A stretch of DNA of 60,060 nucleotides from JAJYTL01 sp046705265 (GTDB taxonomy: Bacteria > Pseudomonadota > Alphaproteobacteria > Ferrovibrionales > Ferrovibrionaceae), in NCBI GenBank assembly GCA_046705265.1, contig JBJKQL010000128.1:1-60060 (forward strand), written 5' to 3'. Positions 17,619 to 25,661 of this stretch are shown here, one piece after another. The notes under the pieces are model-generated. The model was not told where the DNA came from. It ran no database searches and saw only the letters and a list, made by a program, of their open reading frames with translations. Within the stretch, counting starts at the first letter, position 1, and each line of letters starts with the position of its first letter. A program made the translations under genes and the position numbers.

Positions 17619-18503
17619 ATGCCCAGCCTGAAGGCTCTGCGCGTACGCATCAATAGCGTCCGGTCGACGCAGAAGATCACCAAGGCGATGAAGATGGTGG
17701 CGGCCTCGAAGTTGCGCCGCGCGCAGGAAGCCGCCGAAGCGGCGCGTCCCTATGCCGAGCGGATGAACCGCATCTTGGCATCGCTCGCGGCGGCCGACGT
17801 TTCGGGCGAGGCCGCGCCCCGGCTTCTCGTCGGCACCGGCAAGAGCGATGTGCATCTTCTGCTTGTCGCCACCGCCGATCGTGGCCTTTGCGGCGCTTTC
17901 AACGGCTCGATCGTGCGCGCCGCGCGGCGCCGCGCGGCCGAGCTCGAATCCGCCGGCAAGACGGTGAAGTTCTTTTGCGTTGGCCGCAAGGGCCGCGACA
18001 TGCTGCGCCGCGATTACGGCAGCAAGATCGTCGAGGTGGTGGACCATTCACGCGTGCGGCGCATCGGCTTCGAGAACGCGTCGGCAATCGCAGAGCGCAT
18101 CGCCGCGATGTTCAATGCCGGCGAGTTTGATGTTTGCACGCTGTTCTACAATCGCTTCAAGACGGTTCTTACCCAGGTCGTCACCGACCAGCAGCTCATT
18201 CCCGCGCTGACCAGCGGCGAGGGGATGGAGGCGCCGGATCTCGGCGGTGCGATCTATGAGTTTGAGCCCGAGGAAGATGAAATTCTGGCGCTCCTCCTGC
18301 CTCGCAATCTCGCGGTGCAGATCTATCGTGGCCTCCTTGAAAACGCCGCCTCCGAGCAGGGCGCCCGCATGACGGCCATGGACAACGCCACCCGCAACGC
18401 CAGCGACATGATCCAGAAGCTGACGCTGAACTACAACCGGACGCGCCAGGCGGTCATCACCAAGGAGCTGATCGAAATCATTTCCGGCGCCGAAGCGATC
18501 TAG
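17619..18503 (+). CDS. atpG: F1 ATP synthase gamma subunit
   Basis: Gamma is the rotating central shaft. The 294-residue product starts MPSLKALRVRINSVRSTQKI and continues ITKAMKMVAASKLRRAQ, the N-terminal helix of the coiled coil. ADRGLCGAFNGSIVR is the conserved mid-region, and the C-terminal signature EQGARMTAMDNATRNASDMI, followed by LNYNRTRQAVITKELIEI, closes the second helix. It is the third gene of the operon, 28 bases before atpD. Confidence 0.97.
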   Translation: MPSLKALRVRINSVRSTQKITKAMKMVAASKLRRAQEAAEAARPYAERMNRILASLAAADVSGEAAPRLLVGTGKSDVHLLLVATADRGLCGAFNGSIVRAARRRAAELESAGKTVKFFCVGRKGRDMLRRDYGSKIVEVVDHSRVRRIGFENASAIAERIAAMFNAGEFDVCTLFYNRFKTVLTQVVTDQQLIPALTSGEGMEAPDLGGAIYEFEPEEDEILALLLPRNLAVQIYRGLLENAASEQGARMTAMDNATRNASDMIQKLTLNYNRTRQAVITKELIEIISGAEAI

Positions 18504-18531
18504 GCTCGGCGCCGTCAGAGGGAGCAGAACT

Positions 18532-19956
18532 ATGGCTACCAATGTTGTCGGCCGGATTACGCAGGTTGTCGGTGCCGTCGTCGACGTGCAGTTCGACGAG
18601 CACCTGCCGTCCATTCTTAACGCCTTGCATTGCGATAACCAGGGCAATGTTCTGGTGCTCGAAGTGGCGCAGCATCTCGGCGAGAACACGGTCCGCACCA
18701 TCGCGATGGACACCACCGATGGTCTCGTGCGCGGCATGGAGGTCACGGATACCGGCGCCCCGATCACCGTTCCGGTCGGTCCCGAGACCCTGGGCCGCAT
18801 TATCAACGTCATCGGCCAGCCGGTCGATGAGCGTGGCCCGCTCAAGACCAAACTGTCGGCACCGATTCATGCTCCGGCCCCGCCGTTCATCGAGCAATCC
18901 ACCGAGCAGCAGGTGCTGGCCACCGGCATTAAGGTGGTGGATTTGCTGGCGCCTTATGCCCGCGGCGGCAAGATCGGCCTCTTCGGCGGTGCCGGCGTCG
19001 GCAAGACGGTGCTGATCATGGAACTGATCAACAATGTCGCCAAGGCGCACGGCGGATATTCGGTTTTCGCTGGCGTCGGCGAACGGACCCGCGAGGGCAA
19101 CGACCTCTATCACGAGATGATGGAATCCGGCGTCATCAAGCTCGATGGCGGAGAATCCAAGGCGGCGCTGGTCTATGGCCAGATGAATGAACCGCCGGGC
19201 GCGCGCGCGCGTGTCGGTCTTACCGGTGTAACCTTGGCCGAATATTTCCGCGACCAGGAAGGGCGCGACGTGCTGCTCTTCATCGACAACATCTTCCGCT
19301 TCACTCAGGCGGGCTCGGAAGTCTCGGCGCTTCTCGGCCGTATTCCCTCGGCAGTGGGCTACCAGCCGACCCTCGCGACCGATATGGGCAATTTGCAAGA
19401 GCGCATCACCACTACCACCAAGGGTTCGATCACATCGGTGCAGGCGATCTACGTGCCGGCTGACGACTTGACCGACCCGGCGCCCGCGACCTCTTTCGCG
19501 CATTTGGACGCGACCACGGTGCTTTCCCGCCAGATCGCGGAGCTCGGCATCTACCCGGCGGTGGATCCCCTCGATTCCACCTCACGCATCCTCGATCCGC
19601 GCGTGGTCGGTGAAGAGCACTACGCCGTTGCTCGCGAGGTGCAGCGGGTGCTGCAAACCTACAAGTCGCTGCAGGACATCATCGCCATTCTCGGCATGGA
19701 CGAGCTTTCGGAAGAGGACAAGCTGACCGTCGCCCGGGCGCGCAAAATTCAACGCTTCTTGTCCCAGCCGTTCCATGTCGCCGAGGTCTTCACCGGCACG
19801 CCGGGCGTTCTGGTCCCGATCGAGGAAACCATCCGGGGCTTCCACGAGATCGTCAGCGGCAAGTACGACCACCTGCCGGAAGTCGCCTTCTACATGGTCG
19901 GCACCATCGACGAGGCGGTCGAGAAGGCGAAGAAACTCGCGGTCGAAGCGGCGTAA
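18532..19956 (+). CDS. atpD: F1 ATP synthase beta subunit
   Basis: This is the catalytic subunit of the F1 hexamer. The 474 residues include Walker A GLFGGAGVGKTVLIMEL, the catalytic GERTREGNDLYHEM, the Walker B-type LLFIDNIFRFTQAG, and the DELSEED motif that contacts gamma. Its length and motifs are fully standard. The ribosome site AGGGAG lies upstream of the ATG. Confidence 0.98.
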   Translation: MATNVVGRITQVVGAVVDVQFDEHLPSILNALHCDNQGNVLVLEVAQHLGENTVRTIAMDTTDGLVRGMEVTDTGAPITVPVGPETLGRIINVIGQPVDERGPLKTKLSAPIHAPAPPFIEQSTEQQVLATGIKVVDLLAPYARGGKIGLFGGAGVGKTVLIMELINNVAKAHGGYSVFAGVGERTREGNDLYHEMMESGVIKLDGGESKAALVYGQMNEPPGARARVGLTGVTLAEYFRDQEGRDVLLFIDNIFRFTQAGSEVSALLGRIPSAVGYQPTLATDMGNLQERITTTTKGSITSVQAIYVPADDLTDPAPATSFAHLDATTVLSRQIAELGIYPAVDPLDSTSRILDPRVVGEEHYAVAREVQRVLQTYKSLQDIIAILGMDELSEEDKLTVARARKIQRFLSQPFHVAEVFTGTPGVLVPIEETIRGFHEIVSGKYDHLPEVAFYMVGTIDEAVEKAKKLAVEAA

Positions 19957-19982
19957 AGGCAGGCAAAAGAGACGCTCAGGTC

Positions 19983-20393
19983 ATGGTGGACAAAGTTACC
20001 TTCGAGCTTGTGTTGCCGGAGCGGCTGCTTATCGCCGTTGACGCCGACATGGTCGTGGCACCGGGGGTGGAGGGGGATTTTGCCGTGTTGCCCGGCCATC
20101 AGCCGATGATCTCGGCATTGCGCGCCGGTGCGGTTGAAATCTACGATGCCGACAAGCTCTCGCGCCGTGTGTTCGTTGCTGGTGGTTTCGCGGAAGTGTC
20201 GGCCGATCGCTTCACCATTCTCGCCGAACAGGCGACGGCGGCGGATCAGATCGACCGTGGAGCTTTGAAAGACGAGATCGAAGCCGCGAGGGCGGCGGTG
20301 TCGGAGGCCGGGGCGGACGAAGCGAAATCTTTCGCCGCGAGCGAATATCTCAGCTATCTTGAGCAAATGAACGAGGCCGGACCGGCCGCGTGA
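19983..20393 (+). CDS. atpC: F1 ATP synthase epsilon subunit
   Basis: Epsilon is the regulatory subunit that binds gamma and can inhibit ATP hydrolysis. The 136 residues have the N-terminal beta-sandwich (KVTFELVLPERLLIAVDADMV; PGVEGDFAVLPGHQPMISAL; VFVAGGFAEVSADRFTILAE) and a C-terminal helical hairpin. It ends the operon. About 110 bases separate it from the next gene, with a possible GGACAG/CTGTCC stem at about 20414-20442. Confidence 0.95.
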   Translation: MVDKVTFELVLPERLLIAVDADMVVAPGVEGDFAVLPGHQPMISALRAGAVEIYDADKLSRRVFVAGGFAEVSADRFTILAEQATAADQIDRGALKDEIEAARAAVSEAGADEAKSFAASEYLSYLEQMNEAGPAA

Positions 20394-20506
20394 GCGGCGG
20401 TTCCCGCGGGTGGACAGTGTCGTCCTCTATCGGCTGTCCGCCGCGCAATGCGCGAGTGTGAGGGCAAGGGTTGCGTCCTTTGTCGCGCGAGGGTAACAAT
20501 TCGCCC

Positions 20507-21310
20507 ATGGCCGCGCATTGGACGCTCGACGATATCCCGTGGGAGAAGTTCGATCGCCGCTATGTCACGCCGGACCTCCTCCGGGCGGTTAAGGCGGCGG
20601 CAATGGTCGAGCACAACTCCCTCGATTATGTCACCTACCTCTGCAACGTCTTCGCCGAGGACGATGCCTTTCAGGCAGCGGCGCGCCAGTGGGGCGGCGA
20701 AGAAGTGCAACATGGTGAGGCGCTGGCGCGTTGGGCCGCGCTTGCCGATCCGAGCTTCGATTTCGCGGTGGGCTTTCGGCGCTTTCGCGAGGGCTATTCA
20801 CTGCCTCTCGATGCGACGGCCTCGGTGCGCGGAAGCCACACCGGCGAATTGATCGCGCGCTGCGTCGTCGAGGTCGGCACCAGCTCGTTCTACAGCGCCA
20901 TTCGGGACGCCACCAACGAGCCGGTTTTGCGCGCGATCGCTAGCAGGATCGCGGGCGACGAGTTCCGGCATTACAAGCTTTTCTATACCCACCTCGGGCG
21001 TTACGCCGAACGCGAGCCGTTGCCGCTCTGGCGACGGATTCAGGTGGCGCTCGGGCGTCTTCGGGAAACGGACGATGACGAGCTCGCCTTCGCTTATTAC
21101 TGTGCCAATGACCCGCCCGAGGCCTATGACCGCAAGCGCCATGCGGCCGCCTATTCCGCCACCGCCCTGCCGCTTTATCGCTTCGGCCATATCCAGCGCG
21201 GCATCGGCATGGTGCTGAAAGCCTGCGGCCTTGATCCGCAAAGCCGTCTTGCGCGGCTTCTTACCCGTCTTGCCTGGGCCAGGCTGCGCCGCCGGGTTGC
21301 CGCCGCTTGA
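20507..21310 (+). CDS. Ferritin-like diiron protein of unknown substrate
   Basis: The 267-residue protein has the full four-helix diiron-carboxylate ligand set: E35 (MVEHNS), E66 and H69 (GGEEVQHGEAL), E122 (VVEVGTSSFY), and E152 and H155 (AGDEFRHYKLF). It has no signal peptide. A C-terminal extension (about 170-267) is basic at the end (LARLRRRV-like). I chose the ATG at 20507; GAGGG lies 13 bases upstream, which is a little far, and the frame is open 12 codons further. It may act as an oxygenase, oxidase or iron-handling protein; I cannot name a substrate. It follows atpC on the same strand and converges with rppH. Confidence 0.75.
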   Translation: MAAHWTLDDIPWEKFDRRYVTPDLLRAVKAAAMVEHNSLDYVTYLCNVFAEDDAFQAAARQWGGEEVQHGEALARWAALADPSFDFAVGFRRFREGYSLPLDATASVRGSHTGELIARCVVEVGTSSFYSAIRDATNEPVLRAIASRIAGDEFRHYKLFYTHLGRYAEREPLPLWRRIQVALGRLRETDDDELAFAYYCANDPPEAYDRKRHAAAYSATALPLYRFGHIQRGIGMVLKACGLDPQSRLARLLTRLAWARLRRRVAAA

Positions 21311-21314
21311 GGCG

Positions 21315-21806
21315 TCAAGCGATATCGGCGAACTCGGCGAGAACCTGGCGATAAAGCCCGCGCTTGAAGGGAACGATAAGCGCGAGCAGCTGATCGCGTG
21401 GAATCCAGCGCCAAGCGCCGAATTCGGGATGATGAGTCGCGATGTCGATGTCCCGGTCTTTGCCAAGAAAGCGCAGGACGAACCACTTTTGTTCCTGTCC
21501 GCGATAGCGGCCGCCCCAGACCTTCGGTACCAGTTCAATCGGCAAGGTATAACGCAGCCAGCCGCGGCTCTCGGCGACGATCTCTGCTTTGTTGGTGCCG
21601 ATCTCCTCGGTCATCTCGCGGAGTGCCGCCTCGCGCGGGGCCTCGCCCGGATCGACGCCGCCCTGCGGCATCTGCCACGCTTCCGCCGTCTGGTCGATGC
21701 GCCGGCCGACGAAAACCAGCCCGGCGGGATTTAAAATCATCATGCCGACCCCAGGCCGGTAAGGAAGCCGTTCAATTTCCTCGATCGTCGGCTGCCCCAA
21801 GATCAC
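21315..21806 (-). CDS. rppH: RNA pyrophosphohydrolase (Nudix)
   Basis: RppH removes pyrophosphate from 5' triphosphorylated mRNA and triggers decay. The 163 residues start LPYRPGVGMMILN-like after a short lead and contain the Nudix box GGVDPGEAPREAALREMTEE with G-x5-E-x7-RE-x2-EE spacing, followed by the family-typical WLRYTLP and KVWGGRYRGQEQKWF segments. The start is a GTG at 21806 that overlaps the stop of the upstream gene by one base (TAGTG), so it is translationally coupled. It is the last gene of the gpmI-envC-ctpA-deacetylase-rppH series. Confidence 0.93.
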   Translation of the reverse strand: MILGQPTIEEIERLPYRPGVGMMILNPAGLVFVGRRIDQTAEAWQMPQGGVDPGEAPREAALREMTEEIGTNKAEIVAESRGWLRYTLPIELVPKVWGGRYRGQEQKWFVLRFLGKDRDIDIATHHPEFGAWRWIPRDQLLALIVPFKRGLYRQVLAEFADIA

Positions 21807-22918
21807 TACCTCCCGGTGGCATCGGCGAGCGCCGAGACGGGTGCCAGCACGATACCGGCCTTAGGCAAGGTTGCCGCCCAGGTGGCGATGGTATTGACGG
21901 TGACGGGATAGGGAAGGCCGACACCGGTGGCGCTTCCGGTCTGCCGTGCGGTGCTTTCAAGTTTCGCGAGTTCCGCCTGAATGGCACTTCGCGACGGGTT
22001 GAGGTCGATAACATCGTCGTTAACGGCGACCGGAAGGCCAATCTTACGCGCAAGCGGCGCTGCCTTCGAATGCGGCGCCATGCGGCCGTCGAGAGCCATC
22101 AAACCGCGCGACTTCAGCGCCTTCAGGACCGGCATCAGGCTCGCAGCGGCCGCCATGAACGCGCCGCCTCGATAATCGGTTACCCCGACGTAACCCGTGA
22201 AACGGCCGAGCAGCCAATCGAGCCGTGCCAGATTTTGCTTTGCCGAGAGCGAGGTGAGAAGCGCATGCGGCCCAGGGTCATTGGCCGGATAGCCGATTGG
22301 CTGCATCGGCAGCTGCAGCAGGACTTCGTGACCGTAAGCGCGCGCCTCGGCGACCCAGCTTTGCAGGTGCGAGGCATAGGGTGAAAAAGCCACCGTCACC
22401 TCGGGCGGCAGCCGTTCGATTGCCGTATTGGTCTCCCTTTTGTTCAGGCCCATGCTATCGATAACAAGGGCGATACGCGGTTGATTGGCAGGATCGTGAA
22501 ACGGCCGCGCGTAGGCCTGCCACGGCTCCAACCCATCCTTCCCGATGATCGGGAGCGGTCCGTTCGGACTCGGTGCGATGAGTTCCGGATTCGGCACCGG
22601 CCCGAGCGAGGATTCTGTCGACGCTTCCGCCGCCAGCGTCTTTGTTCCGAGGGCCGCCGCCGGTGTCGTTGTCGCCGGGGCAGCCGTAGCGTTCGTTGGC
22701 TTGTTGGTTCCAGGCTTGAGGTGACCGTCCGTGCGGGTTGCCGGCTTTCCGGCAGGACCGGACATCCTGGTGCCGAACAGAGCGCCGGCGAGGCCCGCGG
22801 TTGCAATCAAAAGCACAAGCCCGGCCCGCAGCGGCCAGTTCGCTGCGGATCGCTTTTTTTCTCCGCGGCGTCCCGGGGGTGGCGCGGCGTCGTTTCTGGA
22901 TGTGTGCCGGCGGCCCAG
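21806..22918 (-). CDS. Divergent polysaccharide deacetylase family protein (YibQ/DUF610)
   Basis: This is an envelope protein with an N-terminal membrane anchor, an Ala/Thr/Pro-rich linker and a deacetylase-like barrel (RIALVIDSMGLN, LPPEVTVAFSPYA, YGHEVLLQLPMQP, GYVGVTDYRGGAFM). Family members usually read VIDD at the first motif; here it is VIDS. The first ATG/GTG/TTG in frame is a GTG at 22816, but that places the membrane helix at residue 1 and has no clear ribosome site. A CTG at 22918 has AGAGAGGAG six bases upstream and adds 34 residues, including basic RRGEKKR, before the helix; I use it (370 residues). Synteny with envC and ctpA points to peptidoglycan or cell-separation work, unproven. 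Confidence 0.8.
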   Translation of the reverse strand: MGRRHTSRNDAAPPPGRRGEKKRSAANWPLRAGLVLLIATAGLAGALFGTRMSGPAGKPATRTDGHLKPGTNKPTNATAAPATTTPAAALGTKTLAAEASTESSLGPVPNPELIAPSPNGPLPIIGKDGLEPWQAYARPFHDPANQPRIALVIDSMGLNKRETNTAIERLPPEVTVAFSPYASHLQSWVAEARAYGHEVLLQLPMQPIGYPANDPGPHALLTSLSAKQNLARLDWLLGRFTGYVGVTDYRGGAFMAAAASLMPVLKALKSRGLMALDGRMAPHSKAAPLARKIGLPVAVNDDVIDLNPSRSAIQAELAKLESTARQTGSATGVGLPYPVTVNTIATWAATLPKAGIVLAPVSALADATGR

Positions 22919-23063
22919 TTCCGGCTCCTCTCTCTAGAACCCGAACGGCATGGCTCGCCGTGACGCGCGAGCACGTAACTTTATACTATACATAATCGAG
23001 AGATTCACCGGTCGAGCCGCACCGCCAATCCTGCTTATACTCCGAAACGCACCCGGCCGCCCC

Positions 23064-24377
23064 TCACTGCGCCCCGTCCCGCACGGCATAGACCGAAAGT
23101 CCGTGCAGCAGATCAAGCGCTCGCTGGAGCTGATAATCTTTCATTTCCGCCTTCGTTTCGCCAGTCGGAGTTGCGTTGGCTTTGGCCGCCGCCGCCGCGG
23201 CCGCCGCTTGGTCCGGGTTCTGTAGATGGTGCGGCAGGTTGACTTCGCGCAACTCTTGCGGTTCGTTCAGCGGCACCACTTTGGCGGGCCGCACCACGAT
23301 ATCGGGGATGATGCCTTCGTCCTGAATCGAACGGCCGTTCGGCGTGTAATAACGCGCCGTGGTCAACCTTAGCGCGCCATGACCAGGCATCGGAATAATG
23401 GTCTGTACCGAGCCCTTGCCGAAGGACCGCGTTCCCATGATGATCGCCCTGTGATGGTCCTTGAGTGCGCCGGAGACGATTTCCGCCGCCGAGGCGGTGC
23501 CGCCATTGATGAGCACTACCATCGGCTCACCCTTCAGCAGATCGCCATGGCTATGGGCGAAGTAACGCCGATCGTCGTCCGGATGCCGGCCGCGGGTGGA
23601 CACGACTTCGCCCTGGTCGAGGAAATCGTCGGAGACGTCGACAGCCTGATCGAGCAAACCACCCGGATTGTTGCGGAGATCGAGCACCCATCCCTGGACC
23701 CCCTTCCCGATCTCCTTTTGGATTTTGGCGATGGCTTTGCGCAGGCCGACGTCGGTTTGCTCGGTGAAGGCGGCGATGCGGATATAACCGATATCGCCGA
23801 TGCGATGACCCCGCACAGACTGCACCTTGATGACGGCGCGTGTGATCTTGATGTTGAGCGGCTTCTTCTCGCCGCTGCGGACGATGGTGAGCGCGATGGT
23901 CGAGCCGACCGGGCCACGCATTTCATCCACCGCCTGCGACAGGGTCAGGCCGAGAAGCGATTTGCCGTTCACCGCCGTGATCAGGTCCCCGGCCTTGACC
24001 CCGGCCTCGGCCGCGGGCGTGCCGTCGATCGGCGAGATCACTTTGACCACGCCTTTTTCCATGGTCACTTCGAGGCCGAGCCCGCCGAATTCGCCGCGGG
24101 TCTCCACCTGCATGGACTTGTATTCCTTTTGGGTCATGTAGTCGGAGTGCGGATCGAGCGAGGCCAGCATGCCATTGATCGCGGAATCGATCAGCTTGTT
24201 GTCATGCACCTTGTCGACGTAATCGGCTCGAACCATTTCGAAAACTTTGCCAAAAAGGCTGAGTTGTTCATAGGTTTCCGAGTTGGCCGCGACCGAGGGA
24301 TGACGCGGAACTGCAACAATGCCGACAACACTTACGAGGGCGATACCGGATATCGCCCCGAGCCAAAATTGACGCAT
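23064..24377 (-). CDS. ctpA: Carboxy-terminal processing protease (S41 family)
   Basis: This periplasmic serine protease trims C-termini of envelope proteins. The 437 residues comprise an N-terminal signal or anchor (about 5-24), a helical domain, a PDZ domain (about 95-180, GLGLEVTMEKGVVKV) and the S41 core with a Ser-Lys dyad: S296 in NGGTASAAEI and K321 in SFGKGSVQT, 25 residues apart as in E. coli Tsp. The C-terminus is Ala-rich. The ATG abuts the envC stop with no gap, and the pair is a common alphaproteobacterial neighbourhood. Confidence 0.95.
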   Translation of the reverse strand: MRQFWLGAISGIALVSVVGIVAVPRHPSVAANSETYEQLSLFGKVFEMVRADYVDKVHDNKLIDSAINGMLASLDPHSDYMTQKEYKSMQVETRGEFGGLGLEVTMEKGVVKVISPIDGTPAAEAGVKAGDLITAVNGKSLLGLTLSQAVDEMRGPVGSTIALTIVRSGEKKPLNIKITRAVIKVQSVRGHRIGDIGYIRIAAFTEQTDVGLRKAIAKIQKEIGKGVQGWVLDLRNNPGGLLDQAVDVSDDFLDQGEVVSTRGRHPDDDRRYFAHSHGDLLKGEPMVVLINGGTASAAEIVSGALKDHHRAIIMGTRSFGKGSVQTIIPMPGHGALRLTTARYYTPNGRSIQDEGIIPDIVVRPAKVVPLNEPQELREVNLPHHLQNPDQAAAAAAAAKANATPTGETKAEMKDYQLQRALDLLHGLSVYAVRDGAQ

Positions 24378-25661
24378 TTAGCCGCTGACCTTCCTTTTGC
24401 TTGCCATGAGCCACGGCATCGGATCGACCGAAGTGTCGTTCCGCCGCAGCTCTACGTAGAGACGCGACTTTCCGTCGCCATTTCCGCCCATTTGTCCGAC
24501 CGGTTCGCCGGCGACAAGCCATTCTCCGACATTTGCGTCGATACGGGCAAGTCCGGCCATAAGAAGATGATATCCTTCTGCTTGCTTGATGATCAAGAGC
24601 AAGCCGTAGCCACGAAACGGGCCAGCAAAAACCACTCGCCCGGCTCGCGGCGCGACGACCAGGGCGTCCGGGACCGTGGCGATGGTAACCCCTTTGGCGA
24701 CCATGCCCAACGCGTTTTTCATCCCGAATCGGTTGATTACCCGGCCGTCCGCGGGCCAGCGCAGCCATCCGCCCGGCACGGGCTCGGCCGGTGTCGGCAA
24801 GGCGGCAAGGCGGGCGGCGGCGGCTTTGGTCGCCGCCGCCGCCGCTTCGGCAGCGTTTGGACTGCTCAGCGCGCGTTCGCGTTTTTCCTCGGCGGCGATC
24901 TTGGCGATCAGGCCCTTGAGGCTTGTGGCCCTGGCGGCCAGCTGATCGAGACGCCGGCTTTCCTCGGTCCGTGCCGCCGCGGTGCGGCGTTCGGCCGCGG
25001 CCTTGGCGGCCAGCAGCTGGCGAAGGTTGCCGCGGCTCTGGCTTAGCCGGCTGCGTTCCGCCAGGAGATCGGCCTGTTCGCGAGCCGACGCGGCCTCAAG
25101 CGCTGAAAACCGGGCGATTTCGGTTGCGAGCCTGTTGGCGCGCTGGCGAAGCTCGGGCACCAGAGCGCGCAAAAGCAGCGAGGCGCGATAGGTATCTGTG
25201 GATTTTTCAGGGCTGACCAACAACGCGTCGGAGGGAACGCGGGAAAGTCGGAGAAGGGCGCCTAAAATCTGACCAAGTTCGCGGCGACGCGCTTCGAGGT
25301 GGGCCTTTGCCTGTCGTTCCGCGGCCGCAATTTGTTCGACGTGCCGGCGCGCCAGAAAAACCGCTGCTTCCAATGCCGTGATCCTGGTCGCAAGGTCGAC
25401 GGTTTTGGCTCGAATTTGCCCGACTTCGTGCGCCAGCGCAGCAGCCTTCACGTTAAGCACCTGACGCTTGCTTTGGTGCTGTGCGATCGCCTTCTGAACT
25501 TGTTGCAGTTCCTCGGTTGGAGCGGAAGCTCCGGGCTCCGCCGCGGCCGCGAGGCCGACAGATGCAACTATAAGGCCCGCAGTGAAACTCACGATCACAG
25601 CCCGCCGGTGCCGGCTGCCCGGTTGCGGCCAAGGATCACCCGTTCGTTCAGGTGCGGGCAC
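24378..25661 (-). CDS. envC: Murein hydrolase activator EnvC-like (degenerate LytM)
   Basis: EnvC-type proteins sit in the periplasm and switch on division amidases. The 427 residues show a signal sequence (about 20-41), a long coiled coil (about 50-260, rich in A, E, Q, R) and a C-terminal M23/LytM domain (about 300-425). The zinc ligands are lost: KGVTIAT replaces the usual HxxxD segment, IIKQAEGYHLL has K-Q where HG is expected, and LYVELRRN replaces HxH. Loss of catalysis is the hallmark of activators. The GTG start at 25661 overlaps the gpmI end by 14 bases. Confidence 0.9.
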   Translation of the reverse strand: MPAPERTGDPWPQPGSRHRRAVIVSFTAGLIVASVGLAAAAEPGASAPTEELQQVQKAIAQHQSKRQVLNVKAAALAHEVGQIRAKTVDLATRITALEAAVFLARRHVEQIAAAERQAKAHLEARRRELGQILGALLRLSRVPSDALLVSPEKSTDTYRASLLLRALVPELRQRANRLATEIARFSALEAASAREQADLLAERSRLSQSRGNLRQLLAAKAAAERRTAAARTEESRRLDQLAARATSLKGLIAKIAAEEKRERALSSPNAAEAAAAATKAAAARLAALPTPAEPVPGGWLRWPADGRVINRFGMKNALGMVAKGVTIATVPDALVVAPRAGRVVFAGPFRGYGLLLIIKQAEGYHLLMAGLARIDANVGEWLVAGEPVGQMGGNGDGKSRLYVELRRNDTSVDPMPWLMASKRKVSG

